This document shows, in pieces, positions 50,625 through 61,787 of a stretch of 64,000 bases of DNA. Both the position numbers and the translations under genes were made by a program. Numbering within the stretch: position 1 is the first letter of the stretch; each line of letters opens with the position of its first letter. Source of the stretch: Candolleomyces eurysporus (lineage: Eukaryota > Basidiomycota > Agaricomycetes > Agaricales > Psathyrellaceae); contig JANBPK010000786.1 of the NCBI GenBank assembly GCA_027579435.1, positions 26,115-90,114 of the forward strand. The letters are read 5' to 3'. Below the pieces are notes generated by a model that saw nothing but the letters and a program-made list of their open reading frames with translations, was not told the DNA's origin and searched no databases.

Positions 50625-51296
50625 ACGTCAGCTTTCGTGAGACGTACATACNGTTTGGGTCATCCGTTCTTTTATTTTATTTTTCTGTCTAGTTTCTATC
50701 ATTTGCACTTTCGTTCTGGTTTTTTCTCTATCTCTCTCTCTCTANTNNCTCTCTCTCTCCTCCTCTCTCTCTCTACTCCCTCTCTCTCTCTACTACNTGT
50801 TCCTAGCTTTTGTTCGACGTCACGACCATTTTTTGTATCAATCTGAACATTCCAATGGGCTATCACCGACTGCTGTTAATATCGTTCGTTCGATCTTCCA
50901 TTCCATGAATCATTTGGCCTCCCTCCTAGGTAGACGCATATACCCGCACTATTTTCGTGTTACCCGTTATCCTTGCATATATTGACCTTCCTTTGCGCAT
51001 CGAGCGGATTTTTGTCAAGGACGGGAACAACCTAGTTTCGGTAGGCGGTGTTCCATTTGCAACAATCATGATGATGCATGGGGGACCTTTCCTCAGCAGG
51101 CTTCGGACTCGTGGTCAAGAGTTAGGAATTAAGCAGGTGATCAATGCATAAAGACTCTAAAGATACACGGGATACTGGAGTGCAAGCAAGTGGAGTAAAG
51201 TACATATGAATTGTCCGTGGGGGTGGCATACTAAAAAAATCTACTGGTCTTGGCTTCATCTTCGTTTATGGACTTGCACAAATGTTTGCTTCAGGA
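50625..51296. other. Intergenic region, convergent 3' ends
   Basis: Downstream flanks of the phosphatase (plus) and the small membrane protein (minus). It includes a pyrimidine-rich simple repeat and otherwise nothing recognised. Confidence 0.6.
50720..50805. repeat. CT-rich microsatellite
   Basis: Interrupted CT dinucleotide runs with four N or NN calls inside, directly downstream of the phosphatase stop codon. The Ns suggest the length was hard to call. Confidence 0.85.
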
Positions 51297-51988
51297 TCAC
51301 AATGACAGCTGCAGCGACAATTTGGCCTCTTCGTCAAGGAGGCGATAGCTGTTCTTAAGCTTGATATTCGTTCTTCGACGTCTCATCTCAGAGACAGCTT
51401 GATGAATCACCAGAAGCCCGATGACGATACAAAGCAGGGAGCTCATGACGAGGAACACTGTCATATTGTTCGATCCTGCTCTGCGCATGAACCTTCTTGC
51501 GTATGCTCTCTTTACTGGGTCTTCGAAGTGCCTAAGAACCACATCTGGTAGGAAGGAGAAAGGAGCTATCTCTCGCAGATTCTCAATGTGGAACGTCCGC
51601 CAGTATGCTAGAAAGCATTGCGGGAGCATTGAGAGCGTTGTGGCCGTTATTGCGCTTGCCCGATACAGATCGGCATTTGGAGAGCCCAATGAGGCTTCAT
51701 GCGTGTATGATTTCGTCAGAGCATAGCTCAGAAACGAGGAGCTGTGTAGATGGAGAGGGGCGCTTAGAACAGGACGGCGAGGGATTTCCGAGGCTACTCA
51801 CCCCAACGGGATTGCGGCACTCAGAACTAGGAGAGCGGTGAATGAGGTTTGGCATCATCACAAGAGGAAGGGCAACCGGGAAGACACACACCGTCAAATC
51901 TGTTGAAGTTGAAACTTGGTTAACGCGATTCACCGGCAGGTGAGAAGTTGTGGACTTACAGAATCAACAACGAAGAGTGCGGTGGCAT
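51297..51988 (-). CDS. Small multi-span membrane protein of unknown function, with an 8-base exon
   Basis: Four exons: 51960-51988 (29), 51892-51899 (8), 51802-51826 (25) and 51297-51741 (445). They join through GT-AG introns of 60, 65 and 60 bases with matching phases to 507 bases, or 168 residues. Without the 8-base exon the frame fails. The protein starts MPPHSSLLILFDVLSAAIPL. It has three hydrophobic stretches: the N terminus, ASAITATTLSMLPQCFLAYW, and MTVFLVMSSLLCIVIGLLVI near the C terminus. The tail is basic (SEMRRRRTNIKLKN). I do not recognise the family. The last exon alone is a convincing coding unit; the upstream model rests on splice signals and phase. Confidence 0.6.
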
Positions 51989-52072
51989 TGGAATTTGAGC
52001 TTGCTACTAGGGACTTCTGCCTCGCTGCCTAGAACAATAATCAAATGGCGCGAGGCTTGAACGTATGAACTT

Positions 52073-52082
52073 GGGGGGGGGG
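52073..52082. repeat. G10 homopolymer in the presumed 5' leader of the membrane-protein gene
   Basis: Ten consecutive G on the plus strand (C10 in the minus-strand transcript), between the TATA-like element and the ATG. It is prone to length error. Confidence 0.8.
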
Positions 52083-52118
52083 CGATAGACTGAAAATGAA
52101 AGGGCACGAAACCTCAGC

Positions 52119-52128
52119 CTTATATACC
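52119..52128 (-). promoter_or_regulatory. TATA-like element (GTATATAAGG)
   Basis: The minus strand reads GGGTATATAAGGC about 135 bases upstream of the membrane-protein ATG at 51988, a plausible TATA box distance given a leader of around 100 bases. Confidence 0.45.
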
Positions 52129-52590
52129 CAAGCATACCTAATACGCTCAGACCTCAGCCACACACGAGTCAACCATGAGAATTCCACACCTCATGCCAAC
52201 AGCATGTCTATGCCACCGAGTCACAATGAGCGCTATTATATATTGCCCGATCCAGACTTTGGTGTTGAGATATGGGCCAGGCGTTTGCGGTGTTGCCAAG
52301 GCAGTGCGGTGGTCGAATGATGACTGTAGATACGGTTCCTTGAACGACGGTCAAAACCTTGTCAGGGCAGTGGCAGTGTCCCAGGGGGTCCCGACCACAG
52401 CCAAGTCGCTGAACAGGCTCAATCAAGACGCCGGGCGCCTATGCTGTTAACTTGGCTAAAACAGGACACAACTCGAAGCGTCGATCGCGAACAATGAATT
52501 CTTTCGCTCCACAAGACCTGGGTTCATATGGGAACAAGGGAGAAGGGAGAAAAAAATCTATTGTCCTCTCGAAGACTACCACGAACCCAA

Positions 52591-54874
52591 TTACACTCTA
52601 AGCACCATCCGCAGTGGTAACTTCCCCTTCGCAATCAAGAACCTATCTTGTAACTCCTCTTCCCAAAGATCCGGATTATACCCCTCGATAAACTCAAATC
52701 TAAAGTTCCGGAGTAAGAGGGCAGGAACGTATCGAAGTTGTTTGAGGGCCACGCTTTTCCCGGCGCAGTTCGCGGGTCCCAAGGAAAAAGGTATGAAACC
52801 CGAGCGATCAAGCACGTTCGATTCACCCTTAGACTTCAGAGTCACTGTTGCTGGGACCGAGTCCGCTTCTGAGAACCACCGCTGGGGCAAAAATTCTTTG
52901 GGCAAGGGCGAGAAGTAGCTTGGGTCCCTGTGGACGGCGAAAGGTGGGACTTGGACGCTGTTGCCTTCTGGTAGGAACCTAGACAATAGGGACGTCGGGT
53001 TCAAGTTATTGTTCAATTTTATTTTATTGAACAGGAATGGAACTTACCAGTTTCCGAGCTGCTTTCCTCCACTTCCAGCCGCGGGCGCACGCTGCAACAT
53101 TGTAGGCAGCGGTGGCTGCAAACGGAGCATCTCGTTTCTACAACCTGTCCTTCAGCAATCGCTCTCTTTTCACTTACAGTGAACTGGAAACAAAACTCAC
53201 ATGACGGCGTTGAGGTTCTTCAAGTCTGCGAGCGCGTCGGACCCAGGGATCGCCCGCTTCCCAAGACCAGGGACCTTCTCACAGAGTTCATCCACCTCTT
53301 TTCTTACACGATCCTGCCAATCAGGATAACGGGTCAAATAATAGAGCATGTTGCTCAGGGTTGCAGCTGTTGTATCAGACCCGGCAATGATACCAAGAAC
53401 TGCATCGGCCATAATCGAAGGTAAAGGAGATGCACCTGGTTCGACTTCTGTATTCTTGAGCTATCTCACATTTTAGCCACTGGGATAAAGAATGAATGGG
53501 ATGAAATCAAGCCTGACTGACTCACCAGATGAAAGAAAAGATCATGGTGCGAGGGTTCATTTGCCGCTCTCCATTTCGCTTGTGTAGCAGCAAAGTGCGC
53601 GAAGGCACTTGTGTGTTTCGTGAATGACGGAAAGAGGCCCGTGAACCCGGCTACCCAAGGAATGTGTTGTGCCACGTTAGGAAAACTGACAAAGTAATTG
53701 AGTATATGTATGGGAATGCTTTGAATGCGAAGCTTTTGAAACGTACATGGTGCTCTTTTGCATAGTGTCCCAAACGTTTTCTGGATCGCCGGCCGTTAAG
53801 AGGTTAAAGCTCTTTCCAAAGCTGGGAAGTCTCGGTTAATGTACAGGTTTACGATGGAACGTCGAACTGACATACACCATATTCCCCATAAAATCGAACC
53901 TGAAATGACCCGCCAGGTTCAGCTGGAGCTGGTACTCGAACGAAAGAGAATTTAACTTACGAATAATGGCTCAACCATTCCGCTACGTCAACGACTGTCC
54001 CTTGTTTTGCTTCCGATGATGTCGTACAAAAGTTTTGTAATTGTTCTAACAAGATAGCAGAAGTTTGTAATAACACCGTTTCGTAGTCTTTCAAAGGCTC
54101 CTTGGCGAACGCCTTATTCCAGGGCTTGCGTAGTTCTCCATGGAGCTTGAGATCCCGAACGGCGTGTAGACTTCGATGACCCTTCGCTTTACGCGAAGTG
54201 ACGAGGCGTCGTGCTTCCCAAACTACAGGATGAAATGAAGTCATTCAGGCCCAATGAAATACTCCTCGAAAGGAAAGATAGAAACATACCTGGCCCTTTC
54301 GGCATTCCCTGTGCTCCGAGAATGAGAGGGAATAGATTTTTGTCTGTTACTGATATCTGGTTCGGTCCTAGTAATGTGAAAATGCTACAGTCAGCCTTCT
54401 CTCCCCGTCTTGGACTCGGAATGAGCACCACACACCAATGCGTACAACTTTCCCATACTCCTCGTGCAGTTTCTCATGGTACCTTTGCATCTTCCCCGTC
54501 GACGCAATGTACGCAGTCCATAGGTTCGTTACTTTGCATACCAGTGGACCGGGGTAAGAGGCAAGGGGGTGGAAAGGTGACAACCGATAGGCAATGACAG
54601 ATCCTAGGAGTGAAAGTACATGGGTAGCCACTGCCAGCGCAATCGCCCTCGCGAGGCTGGACACCAGAGGTCGCAGAAGGTAGACAACTGGGGATACCAG
54701 CAGAAGTACGACAGATGCTATGGTGCTGTATGACGTGGGCTCATAGGGTTTGAACCAGAGGTAGTGTGAAGCCTAGTTTGTCCTTGTATGGTGACTTCCG
54801 CGGCAAGAATAAGAAACAACACTCACTATTGCAGTCGCACCATCGAGGAAAAGGACATGGGTAATTGAGTGCAT
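52591..54874 (-). CDS. Cytochrome P450 monooxygenase
   Basis: About ten exons. It starts MHSITHVLFLDGATAI (54827-54874) and splices to a hydrophobic N-terminal anchor (SVVLLLVSPVVYLLRPL). Then come the proline-rich hinge YPGPL, a C-helix ELRKPWNKAF, an F-helix region spanning a 24-base exon (53876-53899), the I-helix AGSDTTAATLSNMLYYLTRY, the K-helix E-M-L-R read across a splice, FLPQRWF of the PERF region, and the haem loop FSLGPANCAGKSVAL with its Cys ligand. It stops at TAA 52591-52593. This is a microsomal, ER-anchored haem monooxygenase that needs a P450 reductase. It is a member of the large family expansion typical of agaricomycetes, and its substrate is unknown. All catalytic landmarks are intact, so it is probably functional. 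Confidence 0.93.
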
Positions 54875-55714
54875 GGTCTTGGGGGAAAAGGAAGAAGCAT
54901 CGTTGTGAGGTGAATAAAAGTTATTTTTGAAAGGTGGCGTGAAACGCAGATCGCTTTTGGGGATCCTGGACAAATTTGGAGCAGCTATTGAGTCCCGGCG
55001 GGCTCGCACGTTGACCAAACGGTAACGATAACGGCACAAGCGACAAGAATGGAGAGCAGGCTTGGGGAGTTATCTGGTGATGGACGCAGCAAAAGTATCG
55101 GGGAGTGAAAATACGACCCAGTAATTGGTACAACTAGGAAAGTGACGGTCAAGGTGGTAATTGAACCAGCTATACCATCTATAGTAACGGCTTACGCTGC
55201 CGAGTAGCGGGTCCTCCAAGAACGGAGGGCTTTAGGTCAGGGCCTACCTCGTCGGTGGAGTCCAAGCATCCGGGATTAAACAGGTAAGTATACAACGGTC
55301 TGATTCCCAAAGTCAACTAATTCCGAGGCATTTTGACTCGGGTACATTGTTACCTTGACCCTCGGCCGCCAAGCTTTTGCAGTGATGGTGAGATTTACGC
55401 TCCAGCACTCAATTCAGTATGTCTTTCTTGCATGCATCATTCTTCCGTTCTACGCGTCGCGATCGTTTACCTTTAGAGCCAAGCACCCGAAGCGCTTAGC
55501 GGAATGCCAAAGCCCACACAGGTCAAAATGCCTCGGTGAGCTGCTGTGCGAAGCATCGGCCCATTGACCACAGGTGAATCTATCGACAAGATATACTTGG
55601 TCCAACAGCGGCGGAAAGCAAAAGCACCGTTATACCAAATGAATATAATCAAAATCCGGTGGTACCCTTGCCACACATTTTCCTGACAAGGGACAGTGTG
55701 CTGGGCCCCTTCAG
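54875..55714. other. Upstream of the P450 and downstream flank of F-box copy B
   Basis: P450 promoter side up to about 55,230. After that the left part of duplication unit B begins, with an insertion absent from unit A (about 55325-55595). Confidence 0.55.
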
Positions 55715-58255
55715 CTACCATGGCAAAACACGTCGCTTGGTTTTGACCTTAGGCGCTTCTCCCGCGCTTCCACCAGATACGCGCCATACAGGTTTGCCGT
55801 GGCTACTCTCGGATTCGTGCAAAACCGAGTGACCGATCTAGGAAGAAGCCAGAAATGAGAATAAATACTGCAGAAACTCAGGGCACACATTGACATACTG
55901 CGGTGCGCCAATCCATATCACTAACTCTCCTGCACCCGGACAGCCTATAGCTACACACTCTAAAAGGCTCTCATGTCAGCCCAAGTGACAACTTCAGGGT
56001 CTTCACCCATGAGAGTGATGATCGTCTTCGCCCAAGCGGATGCTTTCTTGTGAAACGAGATCACGAAATCGTCGCTTTGATTCCAACGGCTGTCAGGCGG
56101 CCGTGCGCACTCCTCGCATTTGGGTCGCCCACAAGGCTCTCTTGGGACGGGGTGAGACCGATGGCTAACGAAGCACTTGTGAGAGAGGACTCCGGAATAC
56201 ATGAGTATTGGTTGTTTGCACCCATCGGCGTTACAGTCGAAGGTGGTAGTCTCGCAATAGAGCAATGCGCCGAACGTCGAGTTCGGGTCTCGTCCTAGCC
56301 CTTGAGAAACCAAGGCGAGCAAGCGAGAGTCTATATCATCTCTCCAGGACCTCGAGACTGAAGGCACGTCGGGTATGTGCTCGAGAAAGTGCTCCTTGGT
56401 AAGCACTATCCGTTCCGGCTTCCCGTAAATGAGGCTTTGAACGGCTCCAACGTGGCAAATTCGAAGTATTCCGACTCAAATAATTGCAGGGCTGGATTGT
56501 GTGCCTTGAAAATTTTCCAAGAGTTTGCTTCGCTCAACAATCAGGTTGCGTCGATCTTTGAAGTCTAGTCGCTGAGGCTCCATCTTAACCGACTCAAGGA
56601 CTTCTTCACGGATCTCCAGCCACTCTGGATTCAATGATGAATCCCGTCGAGATAGTGTGTGCTGCAGAGGTTATACGAACCTTGTTCAGGGAGAGCTTCG
56701 ATAGCATCGAGTCCATAAATCGCGAGTCCCTTTTCGTCATGCCAAAGTATAGTCTTCAATTGTCGAGCATAGCCTGGTAACCCACGACCTTGTCAAGGGA
56801 GTAATGTCCCAATAACATATCAGTTTTATCGTACCAGATTCCCTCAGCTTTGCACAAATTCTGAAATACTAATTTTCAGCCGATCGGGAGGAAATAGACA
56901 AATCAATTACTCCTTCTTTCTTTCGCGCTCGGCGACGTATCAGAATATCTGTTCTCTTGGCCTCCTCGAAATTCTTCTTCCACTCCCTGAACCCGAAAAA
57001 CTACGAGATTGAATAAGCACATCGAATGAAGAAGCTAGATGGAGAAACGATGATATTACCCTTAATTTACTCTCCAGAACCTTAGCCTTTTCCTCGTCAA
57101 GAAACCTTTTGCGCTCCATCTTCTCCTCCAACTTGAAGATCCCGAGTGTCTCAACGAGTCGCTGATGATCCGACTTTAAGGCGTACTCGTCGCCGACCGG
57201 TATCTCTGCGAATGAATGAGACCGGAACGAGCTCTCTCGCAAAGAGTATGCTTGGTATGATTTACCTTTTCCTTGGACTTTGACCATTTTTATCCGCTCA
57301 ACGGAAGGTAGACATGACCGCAACTCAACAGACAAGCCTAAAGTAAGAACTTTCACGAATCTTTAAGAATCGTTTCGTGTCAACGGAATCAATGATACAC
57401 CGTCACGAAGAAAAATCCTTACTGCTCGTCGAAGCAATCCTCACAAATGCGAACGTAGCATTCCCAGTGAAGGGATACACCTGAACCAGTGCGACCACAA
57501 AACTGCGGGGGGAAACTCCCCAGTAAGCAAATGGTACACCCAGAAAACGACGAAACGCACGTCGCACTGAGGACCCCCGTAAAGCAACTTCGCATATTGA
57601 GGGAAGGTGACACCTTCAGGGCATGGATATGGTGGTTGGGGATCAAAGTCCGACGAAGAGAGAGCCTGTATAATTTCATATCGAGTATCATTCAGATGAG
57701 TTGCAATCAATGAACAAGAAAAGTAACCGGTATACGACATACCGTCTTCTACAAGTCTTCAACAACCTCCGATTTGTCGCTGAGAACGTACTCTTTGAAA
57801 GACTTGTTCGTCCTGGAGAGGGTCAACAAATCCGTAGGGGTCGACCATTTGTATATCTCCCAAAGGATCTCGAGAGGAACTCGTAAAGCCAACTGGAGAG
57901 TTTCGGAGCTGTTGCCTTCTCTTCTACCCTCCAGATTTACTTCTATAGCCGTCTTCAACTTCTTCTGCAAATGATTATAATCATCGGTTTTGTTACGATC
58001 GACGTCTTCGTTAGTGGATGTGGTGCGCTTTCGCTTGTCCGTAATCGTGATTGCAATCGTCTCGTGTTGTTTCTCTATGCAGACGTCTTCAGAGCCTTTC
58101 GCGGTATCGGTGGCATGCTTGGTGTGCAACTCGACGTCCAGATCTCGGGGCCCCACGACCGCTGATAACCCTAACCACTGCAACTCAGCATCGGCTGTTT
58201 GCAGCCGTCTCTGGCGCTGCCCTCGAACGGACGGTGGAGAGGAGCCGCCAGTCAT
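55715..58255 (-). pseudogene. F-box protein, tandem copy B, broken
   Basis: A paralogue of the gene at 58614-61229. Exon 1 starts MTGGSSPPSVRGQRQRRLQ and ends with the F-box LRVPLEILWEIYKWSTPTDL. At 57749-57751 a TAG replaces the TGG of copy A just before the first splice donor. Further exons keep the zinc-type block (FCGRTGSGVSLHWECYVRIC, ending EDCFDEQ) and the Cys-rich C-terminal block. Near the 3' end 10 bases present in copy A are missing after WADM, giving a stop at 55960, and six- and two-base insertions follow. In addition one central exon has a stop in the frame that copy A leaves open. Truncation at the F-box would leave a roughly 168-residue product with an F-box but no substrate-binding part. 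Confidence 0.85.
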
Positions 58256-58613
58256 GGTAGGGGAGGTACAGAAGGAAAAGGAACAGGAATTGTGGCATTC
58301 TCACTCGGAGACTGGTTATATCTTGTCGTACTGCCGTGTCTTGAGCCACTGAGGATGGCAATTGTGTCTGTGTCTGAGGACTTACTCAGGTCGGGGCCTA
58401 CCTGGTGAAGTTCAAGCATCCGGGATTCAACAGGTATACACAACGGTCTGATTCCCGAAGTCAACTAATGAATTCGTCGAAGGAGATAATTCAACAGCCG
58501 CAGAAAGTAAAAGCGCCGTTATATCAAATGAATATAATCAAAATAAAGTAGTGCCCTCGCCGCACATTTTCCCGACATTCCTGGACAAGGGACACTGTGT
58601 TGGGCCCCTTCAG

Positions 58614-61229
58614 CTACCATGGCAAAACACGTCGCTTGGTTTTGACCTTAGGCACTTCTCCTGCGTTTCCATCGGATACGCGCCATACAGGTTTGCCGTG
58701 GCTACTCTCGGATTCGTAGAAAACCGAGTGACCGATCTAGAAGCAAGTCCGATATGAGAATATTGAATACTACCACGCAGAATACCAGGGGACATTGACA
58801 TACCGCGGTGCGCCAATCCATATTACCAACTCCTGCATCTGGACAGCCTACGCACTCTAAAACGCTCTCATTCGCATCCATGTCAGCCCAAGTAACAACT
58901 TCGGGGTCTTTACCCATGAGAGTGATAATCGTCTTCGCCCAAGCGGACGCCCTCTTGTGAAACGAGACCACAAATTCGTCGCTTTGATTCCAACCGCTGT
59001 CCGGCCTCTGTGCGCACTCCTCACATTTGGGTCGCCCACAAGGCTCTCCTGGGACAGGGTGAGACCGTTGACTAACGAAGCACTTGTGAGAGAAGACTCC
59101 TGGATACATGAGTATTGGTTGTTTGCACCCATCGGCGTTACAGGCGAAGATGGTAGTGGCGCGACAGAGCGGCGTGGTATTCGATAGAGCCCGTGGGGTC
59201 GAGTCCGAGGTCTGGGACCCAACTAGTTCGAGCGCTTGAGGAAGCAAACTGAGCAAGTGAGCGTCAACTTCGTCTTTCCAGGATTCCAGGATCGAAGGCA
59301 AGCGAGGTAAGTGCCCGAGAAAATGCTCCTTGGTGAGCTCTTCCCCTGCTGGAGTACTGTGGATAAGGCTTCTGAAAGGCTCCAGTGCGGCAAAGTCGAA
59401 GTCTTGTGGTACAATTTCTTGCAGGGCTTGATTCTGTGAGATGAAATCTTTCACGATCGGGCGCAGAATGTTGGTGCGTTTGATGATTAAGTTGCGTCGA
59501 ACTTTGAAGTAGAGTCGCTGAGCCTCCATCTCGACGGACTCGATAACTCGTTCACGGATTTCTAGCCACTCTGTACCCAAGGATCAATCGTTACACAAGA
59601 GAGCGAGTGCACTGCGGCAAGAACAGACCTTCTTCGGTAAGAGTTTCGATCGTGTTGAGTCCATAGATCGCGCTTTCCCTTACGTGCCGCTTTATAGTCT
59701 TCAGGTGTTTCTCGTAGCCTGTGCATGTATGACCACGACCTTGTCAAGGGAGGAATATCCCAAAGGCACAGCAGACTGATCATACCAAGCTCTGACAGCT
59801 TTGCGAAAATCCTGGGCAACCCGCCTTCAGCCAAGTGTGCCCAGTGTAGATAGAAGCCAACAACTTACGCTTCCTCCCGCTCTCGACGGCGTTTTCGAAT
59901 GTCTGCTCTCTTGGCGTCTTCGATATCCTTCTTGCATTCCTTGAAATTGTCGATCTGCGGGGTGGCAGTGACATCAACATATAGAATCTATGATGACCAG
60001 AGGTAGATTGAGAGAGGGACGGACATACCTTCCACATTCTCTCACAAACANGAGTTTTCTCTTCTTTGAGATACTTGTCGTAGAGCTCCGAGTTCTCCTC
60101 GAAGCTGCTTAGCTTCTCGATAAATCGCTGGTGATCAGATTTCAAGGCGTAATCGTCGATGTCCTCGTCATCTAAGAATAGATAGACGAGGCCTGCATTA
60201 GCTATCCTCTCTTGGTCGTGTAGAGCGAAGAGCGAGGCAGTTGGTACTTACCGTTTTCTCCCTCTATCTTCACCCACCGAACGGAAGGTAGACACGGCCA
60301 CAGCTTTGAAGGTAGACCTGAAGTAGAAACCTTCACAAACCTTTTGCATAGAATTTTTGGTGTCAATGAAATCAATGATACGCAGTCGCGAGAAAAATAC
60401 TCACTGCTCGTCGAAGCAATCCTCGCAAGTGCGAACGTAGCATTCCCAGAGAAGGGATACGTCTGAATCAGTGCGGCCACAGAACTTCGGGGGGAGACAC
60501 CGTAAGCAAACATGGACGATCGGAGAAACGATGAGACGCTCACATCGCACTGAGGTTCCCCGTAAAGCAATTTCGCGTATTGAAAGAATGTCACCCCTTC
60601 AGGGCAAGGATATGGTGGCTGAGGCCTGCAGTTCGACGAAGACAGGACCTGCACAAGCGAAACATTTTACTTCAGGGCCACCAAATAAATTAACAAAGGC
60701 GAAGTAGTCAACTACATACCGACTTCCACAACTCCTCAACCACCTCCGATTTTTTGTTGAGGACGTACTTCCTGAAAGATTTATTTGTCCTAGAAAGGGT
60801 TAACAAGTCCACCGGGGTCGACCACTTGTATATCTCCCAAAGGATCTCGAGAGGAACTCGGAAAACCGGCTCCGGGATTTTTTCGGGGTTGCCTTCTCCG
60901 CTTTCCGCTCCCACTTCTACGCCTGTCTTCAACTTCTTCTGTGGGTTGGGATCGACTCTGGAGGAAGAAATACCATCTACATCTGCGTCGTGGGCTGACG
61001 CTCTACGTTTTCGCTTTTCGGTGATCGCAGTCGCCTCCTGCTGCTTCTCTACACAGGTTTCTTCAGAGCTTTTCGGGATGCTGGTGGCATGCTTGGTGCG
61101 CGACTCGACGTTCAAATCTCGCGGCCCCAAGACCGATGGCGACTCCGGCCACTGCAACTTTGTATCAACTTTTTGCGGCTGTGTGTGGCGCTGCCCTCGA
61201 ACGGACGGTGGGGAGGAGCCCCCAGTCAT
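58614..61229 (-). CDS. F-box protein with Cys-rich zinc-type motifs, tandem copy A
   Basis: Exon 1 (60720-61229) starts MTGGSSPPSVRGQRHTQPQ, has a Lys/Arg-rich stretch (KRKRRAS) that could be a nuclear signal, and ends with the F-box FRVPLEILWEIYKWSTPVDL, then LTLSRTNKSFRKYVL. Later exons give PYPCPEGVTFFQYAKLLYG, then a CDFC ... WECYVRTCEDCFDEQ block (C-x2-C plus C-x4-C-x2-C), a charged helical region and a second Cys-rich block (CNADGCKQPILMYPGVFSHK, CGRPKCEEC). It ends VTWADM, then ECVGC, then MDWRTA and a short last exon stopping at TAG 58614-58616. F-box proteins recruit targets to SCF ubiquitin ligases through Skp1. This Cys-rich layout is common among agaricomycete F-box proteins of unknown target. 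The central exon joins are uncertain. Confidence 0.82.
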
Positions 61230-61787
61230 AGTAAGGGAGGCAAAGAAGGAAAAGAAACGGGAATTGTGGCATTCTCACTCGGAGACAGGTTATATTCTGT
61301 CGTACTGCTGTGTCTTGGAGCCACTGAGAATGGCAAATGTGTCTGTGTCTGACGATCTACTCAAAGAAAACCACGGTAACGATATGTCAACGGGACCCAC
61401 AAAGATTAGATGCTGTCAAAAATCCAACGACTCGGGGACAGCTTTCGTTTGCATGGGCGCTTACGCCTCTATTTTGTACAAAAGAATTGTGGCATTTCAC
61501 AGCGTGTACCGAAAGAGAAAAAATATTGCAAAATGACCGTATAGACGTCTAAACGAAGTGGTCCTTTGTTAGCTAGCTCGAAAAAACAGATGGAAAGAAG
61601 TCCAAGAGAGCCTACAAATAATTTATCACGATGATGATTCCCGAAGAATACTAGTACCCCTATCGTGTGTGCATTCCCGTTCGTTTTACATTGCGCCCAA
61701 GAATTTCACAGCCTCCTCCTCCTAGGCCGCCCATGACTCTTGCCCTGTAATACCCTCGCTCTAGTCCCCCTTAAATGACGCAAACCC
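61230..61787. other. Intergenic region, F-box A promoter and DUF1365 gene 3' flank
   Basis: The first about 130 bases are duplicated upstream of copy B (58256-58387) and probably contain the F-box core promoter. The remainder shows no gene. Confidence 0.6.

Larger units (their letters stand above)
51989..52590. other. Intergenic region upstream of the membrane-protein gene
   Basis: Promoter of the membrane-protein gene and 3' flank of the P450 gene. Apart from the TATA-like element and the G10 run nothing is recognised. Confidence 0.6.
55234..61362. repeat. Tandem segmental duplication, two units of about 3 kb (F-box gene)
   Basis: Unit B is about 55234-58387 and unit A about 58388-61362, head to tail. 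The unit starts with a shared AGGTC(A/G)GGGCCTACCT and ends with shared upstream sequence (GTGTCTGTGTCTGA then TACTC). Each contains a full F-box gene with its promoter and 3' flank. The copies differ by many substitutions and indels, so the duplication is not recent. Confidence 0.9.

Noticed and set aside
60754..61536. Plus-strand open frame of 260 codons
   Set aside because: It is the antisense of exon 1 and the promoter of F-box copy A, and the shorter equivalent in copy B shows the same effect.
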